From positions 11,414,307 through 11,478,306 of the forward strand of contig OZ024809.1 in NCBI GenBank assembly GCA_964017045.1: a stretch of DNA of 64,000 nucleotides, written 5' to 3'. Under the pieces are notes generated by a model. That model was not told where the DNA came from and ran no database searches. It saw nothing but the letters and a program-made list of their open reading frames with translations. The translations under genes were made by a program, and so were the position numbers. How positions within the stretch are numbered: position 1 is the first letter of the stretch; every line of letters starts with the position of its first letter. Positions 43,101 through 53,560 of the stretch are shown piece by piece. Source of the stretch: Omphiscola glabra. Its lineage: Eukaryota > Mollusca > Gastropoda > Lymnaeidae.

Positions 43101-46100
43101 AAACCAGGGCGTTGGTGGAATTGGGAATTAAAGAAAGCCTACTTTCGGTTAAATTTAAAGGACTTCTGAAATTAAACAATTTTATTGAAGAATGTCACAA
43201 GCAATAAAAACCATCTGAGGGCATTGAAGTATTTGCGTCAGTCAACTAATTGACGAGAAGGAAATCTTTCTTAAAGGAATGAAAATACAACATGGAATCA
43301 TTGAAGTCGTTGGAAGATATGTTTGAAATTTTCTTCTTGAAATGTATCTTGTTTTGGTTCATCACTTCGATTCTTTAAAACAGTGATCCCCAAAGTTGTC
43401 TATATCGACCTCCAGGGGTCGAAGACAACTTGCAATGGGTCTGTGTCAGAAAATAAAAAAATTGCAGGTCCATGAAATGAAAATGGGGGTCCATGATAGT
43501 GGATCTCATGTAAGCAGGTCCTGATTTCTATTTTGGCATTCCATGAATGGAATAATCCACATACACAGTACCTATTTACTTACATAATATTACCTAATAA
43601 TATAAAGACATATATCTTCCTACATAAATTATAAACGTACCAATGAAGTAAACATTGTAAAGACATACATGTTCATGAAACGTCATGAAGAATCCTATTA
43701 AAAATAAATTCTTAGTAATATTTTCTGACATATGAATATAAATTTAAATCTTTCAGAGTAGGTAGCACCATACCGGCGGTCAGAAATACATTTGAAGTTA
43801 ATGAATTTGCATAGAATCAATATCAGGTAAGCAGGGGCTCTACCCAAAACCGAACAACATGGCAAGTGGTCTACGAGACAAAACAGTTTAGTGATCTCTG
43901 CTTTAAAATGTAATTACATTAATTACAATTTTTATCAATCGTATTGCAATTGTTCAAAGCTTTCCAGTGAATCTGTTTGATTATAAAATAAATAATACGT
44001 TTGATTCATTTATGGAAAGACTATATTGGTGATATCAGTTCCCACCTCAGTGTTAATTTATTTTTATTTTGATTAAATTTCTGTCAGTGAACTGCCTATC
44101 AATGAAATGTCTGTCAATGAAATTTGTGTCAATGAAATAGATATCAATGAAACTATTGCCAATGAAATGGATGTCAATGAAATAACTTTCAATCAAATGG
44201 CTTTCAATGAAAGGCTGTCAATGAAATGATTTTCAATGAAATGACTATAAATGAAAAGACTTTAAATGAAATAACTGTCAATGAAAAGAATGTTAATAAT
44301 ATTTATGTCAATGAAATGACTGTCAATGAAATGGCTGTCAATGAAATACCTCACAATAAAATGCCGGCAAATGAAATGACTGTCAATGTAATGAGCGTCA
44401 ATAAAATGGCTGTCAATGAAATAAATGCCTATCAAGAAAAGTCTTTCAATGAAATGGTTGTCAATAAAATGCCTCTCAATAAAATGCCTGTAAATGAAAT
44501 GACTGTCAACGTAATGAGTGTCAATGAAATCGCTGTCAATGGAGTGACTTGCGACCACCCCCCCACCCCCGCTCATAACAGTACAACAAAAGAATCACAA
44601 AAAGTTCATATTACATTGATGAAAAAAATGTACCATGACACAGATCGACTTTAAGAACAAGGGCATATAAAACAAATGCCGACAAGTATTTAAGCTAATG
44701 TATTGAAGACTTTTGGATTATACTTTTTTTGCATATTGAATTAGTGTAACAATCATACTGTTTCTATTCTCAGAACAAAAGATGTTAATTTAAAAAGACT
44801 TAATGAGTTCATTGGTGTCAGTAAAATATACTTACAGATGTGTTCTGTGTGTCGTTAGGGACGGCAGTTATCAACATGTCCAAAGTTCCGGTGATATTCT
44901 TAGCCACTTGAATGTTCGTCAGTTTATATTCCTTGTTTTGTATTAATGACACGGTGCACTCTAACGTGTCTTTTAGGTGGTTATCAGCAAGCTTCACGTC
45001 AACTTGACCTGTAGAGGAGATTTTATTAAAACATAATCAGTTATTATACCATAGGCGTGCGGTTGAAGAGTATCCAAGATAAAATTCTCAATTAATCTGA
45101 GGTTATATGAAAAACAATGTGATCTTATGAGATTTCTGGTATATCGTGACCTCATTTGAGGAACTCTGTAATTACTTGAGATTTCTTTAAGAACCATAAT
45201 GATAATCTTTGGATTTTTTTATAAACTCTGTTTTAATCTTAGTTATTTGAGGAATCATATTGATAATCTTAGGTTTCTGTGATGAACGATGTTATAATCT
45301 GAGATTATTTTAGCAACCATATTCATAATATTTGGTTTATTTCACGAACTCTGTGATTAACTAAGATTAATTGAGTAACTATATTGATAATCTTAGGATT
45401 ATATGATGAACGATGTTATAATCTGAGATTATTTTATCAAACATTGCTAATCTTAAATTTATTTCATAAACGCTGTGATAACCTAAGATTATTTGAGTAA
45501 TCATATTGATAATCTTAGGATTATTTGATGAACTCTAGGATAATACGACATTATTTCAGGAAGCATGTTGATGAAATTAGATTTATTTGATGAACTATCT
45601 GATAATCTGAGATAATTTGACTAACCATATTGATAATCTTAGGCTACTAATTGTGTTCCACGAGACAATGCTACTTGTGTTCCACGAAACAGAGCTACTT
45701 GTGTGCCACGAGACAATACTGACTCTTTGCCACGAGACAATACTGACTGTGTGACACGAGACAATACTGACTGTGTGCCACGAGACAATACTGACTGTGT
45801 GCCACGAGATAATACTGACTGTGTGCCACGAGACAATACTGACTGTGTGCCACGAGACAATACTGACTGTGTGACACGAGACAATACTGACTGTGTGCCA
45901 CGAGACAATACTGACTGTGTGCCACGAGACAATACTGACTGTGTGACACGAGACGATGCTGACTGTGTGACACGAGACAATACTGACTGTGTGCCACGAG
46001 ACAATACTGACTGTGTGACACGAGACGATGCTAACTGTGTGACATGAGACGATACTAACTGTGTCACGAGACAATACTGACTGTGTGCCACGAGACAATA

Positions 46101-49100
46101 CTGACTGTGTGCCACGAGACAATACTGACTGTGTGCCACGAGACAATACTGACTGTGTGACACGAGACGATGCTGACTGTGTGACACGAGACAATACTGA
46201 CTGTGTGCCACGAGACAATATTGGCTGTGTGACACGAGACGATGCTAACTGTGTGACATGAGACGATACTAACTGTGTCACGAGACAATACTGACTGTGT
46301 GACACGAGACAATACTGACTGTGTGCCACGAGACAATACTGACTGTGTGCCAAGAGACAATACTGACTGTGTGACACGAGACGATGCTAACTGTGTGACA
46401 TGAGACGATACTAACTGTGTCACGAGACAATACTGACTGTGTGACACGAGACGATGCTAACTGTGTGACATGAGACGATACTAACTGTGTGTCACGAGAC
46501 AATACTGACTGTGTGCCATTAGACGATACTAAGTGTGTGACACGAGACGATACTAACTGTGTAATATGCAACCAACTTAATGTGTCTGAAGCAACACATT
46601 TTTTTTACCATCTTAATGTGCCTGAAACTTATCATTATATATGTTACCATCTTTATGTGTATGAAGAAATTAATAATATATGTCACCACCTTAATGTGTC
46701 TGAAGCAACTAGTTAAATTTGTCACAATCTTAGTGTGTCCGAAGCAACTAGTTAAATATGTCATAATCTTAAAATGTCTCAAGCAACTAGAAAGATAAAA
46801 ATAATTCTTTCACTACTTTTAGAACAATCTCATTTGTAATAAAAACTATTTTAAAATAACAAATTAATGAAAAACGGGGGGGGGGGGGGGTCATTTTTTA
46901 AAAACATTATCCATTTCCACACCACTCTCACCCCTGTTTATCTGATTTCTAAATTTTAGGTCGTCAAAAATTAAACGAACGTTAAATTTCTCCAGAACTG
47001 TCCTAATGCCTTAAGTCAGATTTATCCTTATGCCTGAAGTCAGACCTGTTCAAGTGATTAAGTCAGAAATGTCTTAGTGCCTAGAGTCAGAACTGTCCTA
47101 GTGCCTAAAGTCATACCTGTAAGAGTGCCTAAAGTCAGATTTATCCTTATGCCTAAAGCCACAACTGTCCAAGTGCTTAAAGTCAGAAGTGTCCTAGTGC
47201 CTAAAGTCAGAACAGTCTTAGTTCCTAAAGTCAGAGCTGTCCTGGTGGCTGAAGTCAGACCTGTCCTAGTGCTTAAAGTCAGAAATGTCCTAGTGACTAA
47301 AGTCAGAACTGTCCAAGTGCCCAAGTCAGACCTGTCCTAGTGCCAAAAGTCAGAACTGTCCTAATGCCTAAAGTCAGATTTATCCTTATGCCTAAAGTCA
47401 GACCTGTCCAAGTTCTTAAATTCAGTAGTGTCCTGGTGCCTAAAGTCACAATTGTCCTAGTGCCTAAAGTCATAACTATCAAAGTACTTCAAGTCAGACC
47501 TGTCCTAGTGGCTAAAGTCATACCTGCCCTAGTGTCTAAAGTCAGATTTTGCCTTCTGCCAAAAGTCAGAATTGTCCAAGTGTTTAAAGTCAGAAGTGTC
47601 CTAGTAGCTAAAGTCAGATCTGTCCTTGGGCCTAAAGTCAGAACTGTCCTACTGCCTAAAGTCAGATTTATCCTTATGCCTAAAGTCAGACCAGTCCTAG
47701 CGCCTAAAGTCAGATTGATCCTTATGACTAAAGCAACACCTGTCCAAGTGCGTAAAGTCATTATTGTCCTAGTGCCTAAAGTCAGAACTGTCCAAGTGCC
47801 TAAAGTCAGACCTTTCCTAGTGCCTAAAGTCATACCTGTGAGTGTGCCTAAAGTCAGATTTATCCTTATACCTAAAGCCACACCTGTCCGAGTTCTTAAA
47901 TTCAGAAGTGTCCTAGTGCCTAAAGTAAGAACTATTCAAGTGCTTAAAGTCAGACCTGTCTTAGTGGCTAAAGTCATACCTGCCCCAGGGCCTAAAGTCA
48001 GATTTTGCCTTATGCCTAAAGTCAGACCTGTCCAAGTGTTTAAAGTCAGAAGTGTCTTAGTAGCTAAAGTCAGATCTGTCCTAGGGCCTAAATTCAGAAC
48101 TGTCCTAGTGCCTAAAGTCAGAACTGTTCTAGTGCCTAAAGTCAGAATTCTCATTATGCCTAAAGTCAGACCAGTCCTAGTGACTAAAGTCAGATTTATC
48201 ATTATACCTAAAGTCAGACCTGTCCTAGTGCCTAAAGTCAGATTCATCCTTATGCCTAAAGCCACACCTGTCCAAGTGCGTAAAGTCATTATTGTCCTAG
48301 TGCCTAAAGTCAGAACTGTCCAAGTGCCTAAAGTCAGACCTGTCCTAGTGCCTAAAGTCATACCTGTGAGTGTGCCTAAAGTCAGATTTATCCTTATGCC
48401 TGTACCTTATACCTGTCCAAGTGCTTAAAGTCAGAAGTGTCCTAGTGCCTAAAGTCAGAAATGTCCTAGTGCCTAAAGTCAGAAGTGTCCTAGTGCCTAA
48501 AGTCAGAACTGTCCTAGTGCCTAAAGTTAGAACTGTCCTAGGCCTAAAGTCAGAACTGTCCTAGTGCCTAAGGTCAGAGCTATTCTGGTAGCTAAAGTCA
48601 GCCCTGTCCTAGTGCCTAAAGTCAGATTTATACGTATGCCTAAAGACAGACCAGTCCTAGTGCCTAAAGTCATATTTATCATTATGCCTAAAGTCAGAAG
48701 TGTCCTAGTGTCTAAAGTCAGAACTGTCCTAGTGCCTAAAGTCAGAACTGTCAAATGTGCATAAAGCCAGACCTGTCCTAGTGCCAAAAGTCATACCTGC
48801 CGTATTGCCTGAAGTCAGATTTATCCTAATGCCTAAAGACAGTCCTGTTCAAATACTTAAAGTCATAAGTGTCCTAGTGTCTAAAGTCAGATCTTTCCTA
48901 GGGCCTAAAGTCAGATTTATCCTTATGCCTAAAGTCAGACCTGTCCTAGTGCCTAGAGTCAGAACTGTCCTAGTGCCTAAAATCAGACCTGTACTAGTAC
49001 CAAAAGTAAGACTTGTCCTAGTGCCTAATGTCCGATTTATCCTTATTCCTATAGTCAGACCTGCCCAAATGCCTAAGTGACAACTGTCCTAGGGCCTAAG

Positions 49101-51524
49101 GTCAGTACATTCCAAGTGCCTAAAATCAAATTCACACCTGAATTAGTGCCTAAAATCAGATTTATCCTTATTCCTATAGTTAGACCTTCACAAATGCCAA
49201 AGTGAGAACTGCCCTAGGGCCTAAAGTCAGAACTGTCCAAGTGCCTTGAGTCAGACCTATCCTAGTACCTAAAGTCAGACCTGTACTAGAGCCTAAAGTC
49301 AGATTTATCCTTAAGCCTAAAGTCAGACCTGTACTAGAGCCTTAAGTCAGACCTGTCCTAGTGTCTAAAGTCAGACTTGTCCTTGTGCCTAAAGTCAGAA
49401 CTGTACTAGTACCTATAGTCAGATTTATCCTTATTCCTATAGTCAGACCTGCCTAAATGTTTAAACGAGAACTGTCCTATAGCCTAAAGTCAGAACTGGC
49501 AAAGTGCCTAAAGTCAGACCAGTCATAATGCCTCAAGTCACACTTGTCTTAGTGCCTAAAGTCAGATTTATCATTATGCCTAAACTCAGACCTGCCCAAG
49601 TGCTTAAAGTCAGAAGTGTCCTAGTGCCTAAAGTCCAAACTGCCCTGGGGCCTAAAATCAGACTTATTCGTATGACAAAAGTCAAACCTGTCCCAGTTCC
49701 AAAGTCATATTTATCCTTTTGGCTAAAGTCAGACATTTCCTACTGCCTTAAATCAGACGTGTCCTAGAAACTAAATTTAGAACTTTTCTAGAGCCTAAAG
49801 TCACACAGGTCCTAGTGCCTAAAATCAGACCTGTTCTACTACCTAAAGTGAGAGCTGTCCTAGTGCCTAAATTCAGATTTATCCTTATGCATAAAGTAAG
49901 ACCTGTCCAAGTTCTTAAATTCAGAAGATTTATCCTTATGCCTAAAGTCAAACCTGTCCTAGTGCCTGAAGCCAGACCTGTCCCAGTGCCTAAAGTCAAG
50001 CCTGTCCTAGTGCCTAAAGTCAGACCAGTCTTAGTGTTAAAGACAGACCTGTCCTTTGGCCTTAAGTCAGATTTATCCTTATTCCTAAAGTCAGACTTGT
50101 CCTATTGCCTAAAGTCAGACATGTCCTAGTCCCTGAAGTCAGACCTGTCCTATTGCCTAAAGTCAGAACTGTCCTAGTGCCTAAAGTCAGATTTATCCTT
50201 ATGCCTAAAGTCAGACCTGTCCTAGTGCCTTAAGTCAGACCTGTCCTTGTGCTTAAAGTCAGACCTGTCCTAGTGCCTAAGTGAGACATATGCTAGTGCC
50301 TAAAGTCAAAATGAAATTTAAGAACAAAGTATGCTAAACTTGAATTCATAGACAGGACAAAAGATTCTGATTTTACGGCTTAGAGCCTTCAGCAGAAAAC
50401 AAGACAAAAAAAAGTATGACAAGTATCAGATCATAGTAAAAAAAATAGTAATCTGGTTCTACTAGTAGTGTGGACCGTGTGTAGATGTGCCGGGGGGGGG
50501 GGGTCATTAAGAGCTCGCGCTCGACTGCCTAACGACACCATTTCCTATGCGACAATTTTAGAGGTCACCAGCTTGCTTATGTTTTATTTCTTTTTGTCGT
50601 GTTTTCTGATGAAAGGGGAAGAAGGCGGTGAGAGGAAGAGTGAAATTATTAGTCGGGCATAATTATTTTGATAGTATCTTTTGGATAGTGACTGTTGGAT
50701 AGCCTCAGTAACATAGTATCAGTTGGATAGTGACTGTTGGATAGCCTCAGTAACATAGTATCAGTTGGATAGTGACTGTTGGATAGCCTCAGTAACATAG
50801 TATCAGTTGGATAGTGACGGTTGGATAGCTTCAGTAAGTTAATATCAGTTGGATAGTAACGGTTGGATAGTTTCTGTAAGATAGTATCAGTTTGATAGTT
50901 ACGGTTGGATAGTGTCAGTAGGATAGTGTCATTTGGATAGTATCTGTTGGATATTATAGTTGGATAGTATCTGTTAGAAAGTATCAGTTGGACAGCATCA
51001 GTTGGATAGTATCAGTTGGATAGTATCAGTTTGGGCATTAGCAGCTATGTTGTTATGTATGCAGATGTATAGTGATGTCCGAGATTTCCTATAATACTAT
51101 AGAAACTACATTACATCATTACATTTTAAGATGAAAAAAAAAAGTCTCCTCTCCCGAAAAATATGAACGCCCTGTCGTGAGGCCCTTAAAAAGTGCGGTG
51201 TCCCATATATTTAAATTTAAGGGGCCCCTAGACTATTGTTAATCTAGCTCTGTTTTCGTAACTCACAGTAATTATGCTCTGATCCGACTTTAACTGTATT
51301 ATTTTTTAACTTTTTACAACATAAAGTGCACGCGACCTTCTGAACTCATAATAAATTGAGTCGTTGTTATTTCACTGAGTTGAAGCTAATTGTGGTTATG
51401 AAGATGGAACATGAACAATTTTATGTCACTTTTGATGACATTTTCATGTGTAATAAAGTTAGTTACCTGCTGCATGGGCTAAGAGGACAAATGCCAGCAT
51501 AAGGTGTACGACAATAGACGCCAT
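33244..51524 (-). CDS. Six-exon gene for a single-pass receptor with Ig-like ectodomain and tyrosine-repeat tail
   Basis: Exons on the minus strand: 51524-51467, 45008-44836, 39247-39052, 38101-37976, 34418-34397, 34150-33244. All borders are GT-AG, phases run 1, 0, 1, 1, 2, and the sum is 1482 nt or 493 residues. Residues 1-19 form a signal peptide. The ectodomain (20 to about 153) has Cys at 37, 92, 112, 120 and 141 and sequons at N57, N71, N75, N94 and N131. The transmembrane helix spans about 157-178 and is followed by RKLTK. The cytoplasmic tail (179-493) holds seven Y-x-x-hydrophobic motifs at Tyr 254, 266, 278, 290, 302, 314 and 326 (302 has Gly at +3), then FPPPPPLP and repeated PPPLPxHP. 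The ectodomain is related to the cassettes of the plus gene. A signalling immune-type receptor is inferred; I cannot assign a family name. Confidence 0.85.
34397..34418 (-). CDS. Receptor exon 5: 22-nt microexon
   Basis: Between CAATTTTTCTTTAG and GTAAGT. It codes GIHSRFQ plus two bases, shifting phase from 1 to 2. It is the only segment found that joins exon 4 to exon 6 in frame, which supports it despite its small size. Confidence 0.75.
34430..37410. other. Intron 4 of the receptor gene
   Basis: AT-rich, many A and T runs, G run at 34526 and C run near 37007. At about 35475-35610 the sequence ending GCGGTTTGTCGACCACTG resembles the end of a hAT-type element. An open frame at 35026-35316 has no recognised domain. 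Confidence 0.45.
37411..37975 (-). repeat. 15-16 bp array built on the exon 4 splice donor
   Basis: On the minus strand each unit reads like CTGTAAGTTAAACAC, so it holds GTAAGT. The array abuts the real donor (CCG|GTAAGTTAGACACC), whose first 15 intronic bases are recognisably the founding unit. About 35 units. Confidence 0.85.
37976..38101 (-). CDS. Receptor exon 4: transmembrane segment
   Basis: 126 nt, phase 1 to 1. After EPFFQTFKLSN comes a 22-residue hydrophobic run (LICVSVVFGCVSLVFP at its core) closed by MWRKLTK, a basic stop-transfer signal. A second acceptor-like TTTTTTCAG inside the exon is excluded because it leads to an in-frame TAA. Donor CCG|GTAAGT. Confidence 0.85.
38341..39051 (-). 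repeat. About 68-bp array built on the exon 3 splice donor
   Basis: On the minus strand the units contain a version of TTCCCGAGTGTAGAG followed by GTGAGAAC, which is the end of exon 3 and its donor, then GATAGACATACTCAGTC. About ten degenerate units follow the real exon; some keep a good donor (GTAAAG|GTGAGA near 38572). Confidence 0.8.
39052..39247 (-). CDS. Receptor exon 3: second half of Ig-like ectodomain
   Basis: 196 nt, phase 0 to 1; acceptor TGCATTTTCAG, donor GTGAGA. Contains CINRTT, the strand-F-like NYVCVVEY, the sequon NYT and a final VPEC. Phase pattern and length parallel the 199-nt second exons of the plus-gene cassettes. Its last bases and donor are the apparent source of the downstream array. 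Confidence 0.85.
39780..40180. repeat. Tandem array, 30 bp x 13
   Basis: Unit GCGACCATTTAGACTTAACA plus TTTCACTCTA, with sparse variants alternating in blocks. Confidence 0.9.
40180..40330 (+). mobile_element. Penelope-like 3' end fragment
   Basis: Contains CTGCTGAAGAAGGCTTTTAG and CCGAAAAGTTCTC, the tail motif seen in the copies near 22.5 and 28.9 kb. Located in an intron of the minus gene. A further fragment in reverse orientation lies at 50340-50410. Confidence 0.45.
40331..41940. other. Intron 2 sequence of the receptor gene
   Basis: No gene recognised. Contains about three 39-bp-like repeats near 41005-41140 (TTTGCTGTCAAACTAGCTGT), which keep a chance 126-codon frame open. Confidence 0.4.
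42310..43075. repeat. Tandem array, 39 bp x about 19
   Basis: Unit GACGTACATTGGGACAGTTC plus AAGACAAGATCAACTTATA. Period divisible by three, so two plus frames stay open for 150-180 codons. The first two-thirds is homogeneous, the last third diverged. Direct repeats of outside DNA flank it (41990-42065 and 43245-43320). Confidence 0.9.
43381..43900. mobile_element. Non-autonomous hAT-type element, 520 bp
   Basis: Starts CAGTGATCCCCAAAGTTGTC and ends GTGATCTCTG, short inverted termini of hAT type. Perfect 8-bp target duplications CTTTAAAA at 43373-43380 and 43901-43908. No transposase inside. Confidence 0.75.
44085..44550. repeat. Tandem array, 15 bp x about 30
   Basis: Unit TGTCAATGAAATGAC; open on both strands because of the period. 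Confidence 0.9.
44836..45008 (-). CDS. Receptor exon 2: first half of Ig-like ectodomain
   Basis: 173 nt, phase 1 to 0; acceptor CTCCTCTACAG, donor GTAAGT. Encodes GQVDVKLADNHLKDTLECTV through AVPNDTQNTS. Leu49, Val54, Lys56, Ile58, Leu65, Pro70 and Asn71 sit at exactly the same residue numbers as in the plus-gene product with cassette A first, with conservative matches at 52, 53, 66 and 72. Confidence 0.85.
45110..45650. repeat. Diverged array, about 60 bp x 9
   Basis: Units with TTGATAATCTTAGGATTATT and GATGAACTCTGTGATAAT; next to exon 2 on its acceptor side. Confidence 0.7.
45650..46580. repeat. Tandem array, 24 bp x about 38
   Basis: Unit GTGTGCCACGAGACAATACT plus GACT, with GACACGAG variants and a higher-order block repeated near 45940, 46150 and 46370. 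Confidence 0.9.
46585..46795. repeat. Tandem array, about 50 bp x 4
   Basis: Units with CTTAATGTGTCTGAAGCAAC. Confidence 0.65.
46985..50315. repeat. Large minisatellite, 24 bp x about 138
   Basis: Unit CCTAAAGTCAGAACTGTCCT plus AGTG. The longest array in the window, in intron 1 of the receptor gene. Its period keeps frames open up to 362 codons with repeats such as PKVRTVLV; these are not genes. Confidence 0.95.
50660..51040. repeat. GGATAGTATCAGTT array, intron 1 side of exon 1
   Basis: Units of about 15 bp, first in a 54-bp higher-order form that includes GACTGTTGGATAGCCTCAGT. Confidence 0.8.
51467..51524 (-). CDS. Receptor exon 1: signal peptide
   Basis: Encodes MASIVVHLMLAFVLLAHAA plus one base, a textbook signal peptide with an A-H-A-A cleavage region. 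Donor GTAACT, phase 1. The sequence on either side of this exon carries the same GGATAGTATCAGTT array. Confidence 0.85.
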
Positions 51525-51564
51525 ACTGATCTGGATAAGGCTAAGGTATGGCTTTATGAATTTC

Positions 51565-51700
51565 AGTATCAGATGGATATTATCAATTGGTTAGTATTAG
51601 AGCTATAGTACCAGAGTGATACTATCAGTTATATAGTATCAGGGCGATAGTATCAGTTGGATAGTATCAGTTGGATAGTGTCAGTTGGACAGTATAGTAT
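51565..51700. repeat. GGATAGTATCAGTT array, upstream side of exon 1
   Basis: Same family as 50660-51040. It sits 40 to 180 bases upstream of the receptor start codon, so it falls in the 5' UTR or promoter. Confidence 0.75.
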
Positions 51701-52094
51701 AAATAATTTTGTTTTTAATAAATACAATTCATAAACTTCTAGATTCAGACAAATTCAGTGTAAGAATTATGGTGCCAAAGTGCGTAAATATGTAATCCAA
51801 TAGTGTCAATAATTTCGTTCATAAACAAACAGTTGAAGAAGTTCTAGATTCTTAAAGAAATTCCACTGAAATTATTAAGCAACTTTAACAGATCCAGTAT
51901 AAGAACTAAGTTGAGAAAGTGCGTCCAAATAAAATCCAATATCACTTTCTAAGCCCTGGTTTGAAACTCGTCAAAATGGGCCTCAGCAACACTGCATCGC
52001 CCACCGAGTACAAAGCTTAACACCAAACTCCCATTAACACCTAAAGTAGGTTTTGACTGCATGACAAATCTCACATCACGTGATGATGCTACCA

Positions 52095-52250
52095 AGTATT
52101 TCCGGTTACTATTTACTCAATGCATACGTTGACCAATGAAATTTTTGCATACCCAGAGCAGACTTTGACCAATGAATTACTTGCACGCGCAGTGCATATG
52201 TAGACCAATGAAATGCTTGCATACGCAGTGCATGTGATGACCAATGACTT
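52095..52250. repeat. Tandem array, about 38 bp x 4
   Basis: Units with GACCAATGAAATGCTTGCAT and ACGCAGTGCAT. Confidence 0.7.
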
Positions 52251-52384
52251 GCGTGTTTTAATTTGACATTGGATCTCAGGTATCGGTGTGACGTGAGAGG
52301 GGGAAGGAAGCGATATCCCCTCCACACGTGATCAATTAACACTAGTTTTTTGTTTAATATTATTTATTGCAAGGAATTACAATT

Positions 52385-53245
52385 AGACGCGAGAGAGGTG
52401 GAATGTGTGCATGTGAAATTAACAGATGGCGAGGGACGTGGAAAGTCTGTATTTGAAGTTAACAGATGGCGAGGGACGTGGAATGTCTGCATGTAAAGAT
52501 AACAGAATATAGCCCCCAGGAACAAAATCAGGCTGATGCGCTCATTAATCCTCTCCATTTTCTAATATGCCTGTGAGTCCTGGACATTAACAGCAGAACC
52601 TGAAAGGAAAATAAAGGCGATGGAGATGAGATGTTACAGAGGCATTCTTGGCATCTGCTATAGAGACCACATCACCAATGAGCAAATAAAAGAAAGGATT
52701 CGTCAGGCAATTGGGCAATACGATGACCTCCTGAGGTCTGTTAAAAAGCGCAAACTTTAGTGGTATGGCCACTTAACCAGAAAACAGGGGCTCGCCAAAG
52801 AGATCTTGCAGGGCACTACTAGGGAGAAGAAGAGGAAGGGAGGGAGAAGAAGAGGAAGATAAAGAAAAAGATGGGAAGATAATATCAAAGAATGGACGGG
52901 ATTACAACTAGGCGATGCTATGCGTAGGGCAGAAGACCGAGAGGAATGGAGAAGAATAGTGTACATGTCATCTGTGGCGCCCAACGGTCGAAGGACTACG
53001 GGACCTGATGATGATGATGATGATGAAGATAACAGATGGCGAAGGACGTGGAAAGTCTATATTTGAATTTAACAGATGGTGAGGGACTTGGAATGTCTGC
53101 ATGTGAAGGAAACAGGTGGCGAGGGACGTGGAAAGTCTGTATTTGAAGTTAACAGATGGCGAGGGACGTGGAATGTCTGTATTTGAAGTTAACAGATGGC
53201 GAAGGACGTGGAATGTCTGTATTTGAAGTTAACAGATCGCGAGTG
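52385..53245. repeat. Tandem array, about 41 bp, split by a LINE
   Basis: Units AACAGATGGCGAGGGACGTG plus GAAAGTCTGTATTTGAAGTT. Three units stand before and about five after the LINE insertion at 52507-53025. Confidence 0.85.
52507..53025 (+). mobile_element. 5'-truncated LINE insertion with target duplication
   Basis: Codes the C-terminal region of a LINE protein: YACESWTLTAEPERKIKAM, CYRGILGI, WYGHLTRKQGLAKEILQGT, KRWEDNIKEWTGL and DREEWRRI, with one internal TAG. It ends in a (GAT)n tail. Both sides carry AAGATAACAGA (52496-52506 and 53026-53036), an 11-bp target duplication inside the 41-bp array. Confidence 0.8.
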
Positions 53246-53269
53246 AACAAACTGGTGTTAAACAACTTT

Positions 53270-53560
53270 TTTTCCTATTTACAGTTACATCATGAGGGTT
53301 AGAGAATAAAGTTTCTATTTACTGTTAGGTCATGAGAGTTAGAGAATAAAGTTTCTATTTACTGTTAGGTCATGAGAGTTAGAGAATAAAGTTTCTATTT
53401 ACAGTTATGTCATGAGGGTTAGAGAATAAAGTTTCTATTTGCTGTTAGATCATGACGGTTAGAGAATAAAGTTTCTATTTACTGTTAGATCATGAGGGTT
53501 AGAGAATAAAGTTTCTATTTGCTGTTAGATCATGAGGGTTAGAGAATAAAGTCTTTGAAA
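53270..53560. repeat. Tandem array, about 40 bp x 7
   Basis: Unit GGTTAGAGAATAAAGTTTCT plus ATTTACTGTTAGGTCATGA. Confidence 0.85.

Noticed and set aside
45595..46447. Long minus frames of SQYCLVAH / TQSVLSRG repeats
   Set aside because: All from the 24-bp array; equally open in other frames.
47340..48428. 362-codon frame of PKVRTVLV repeats
   Set aside because: 24-bp minisatellite with no start context, splice sites or non-repeat sequence.
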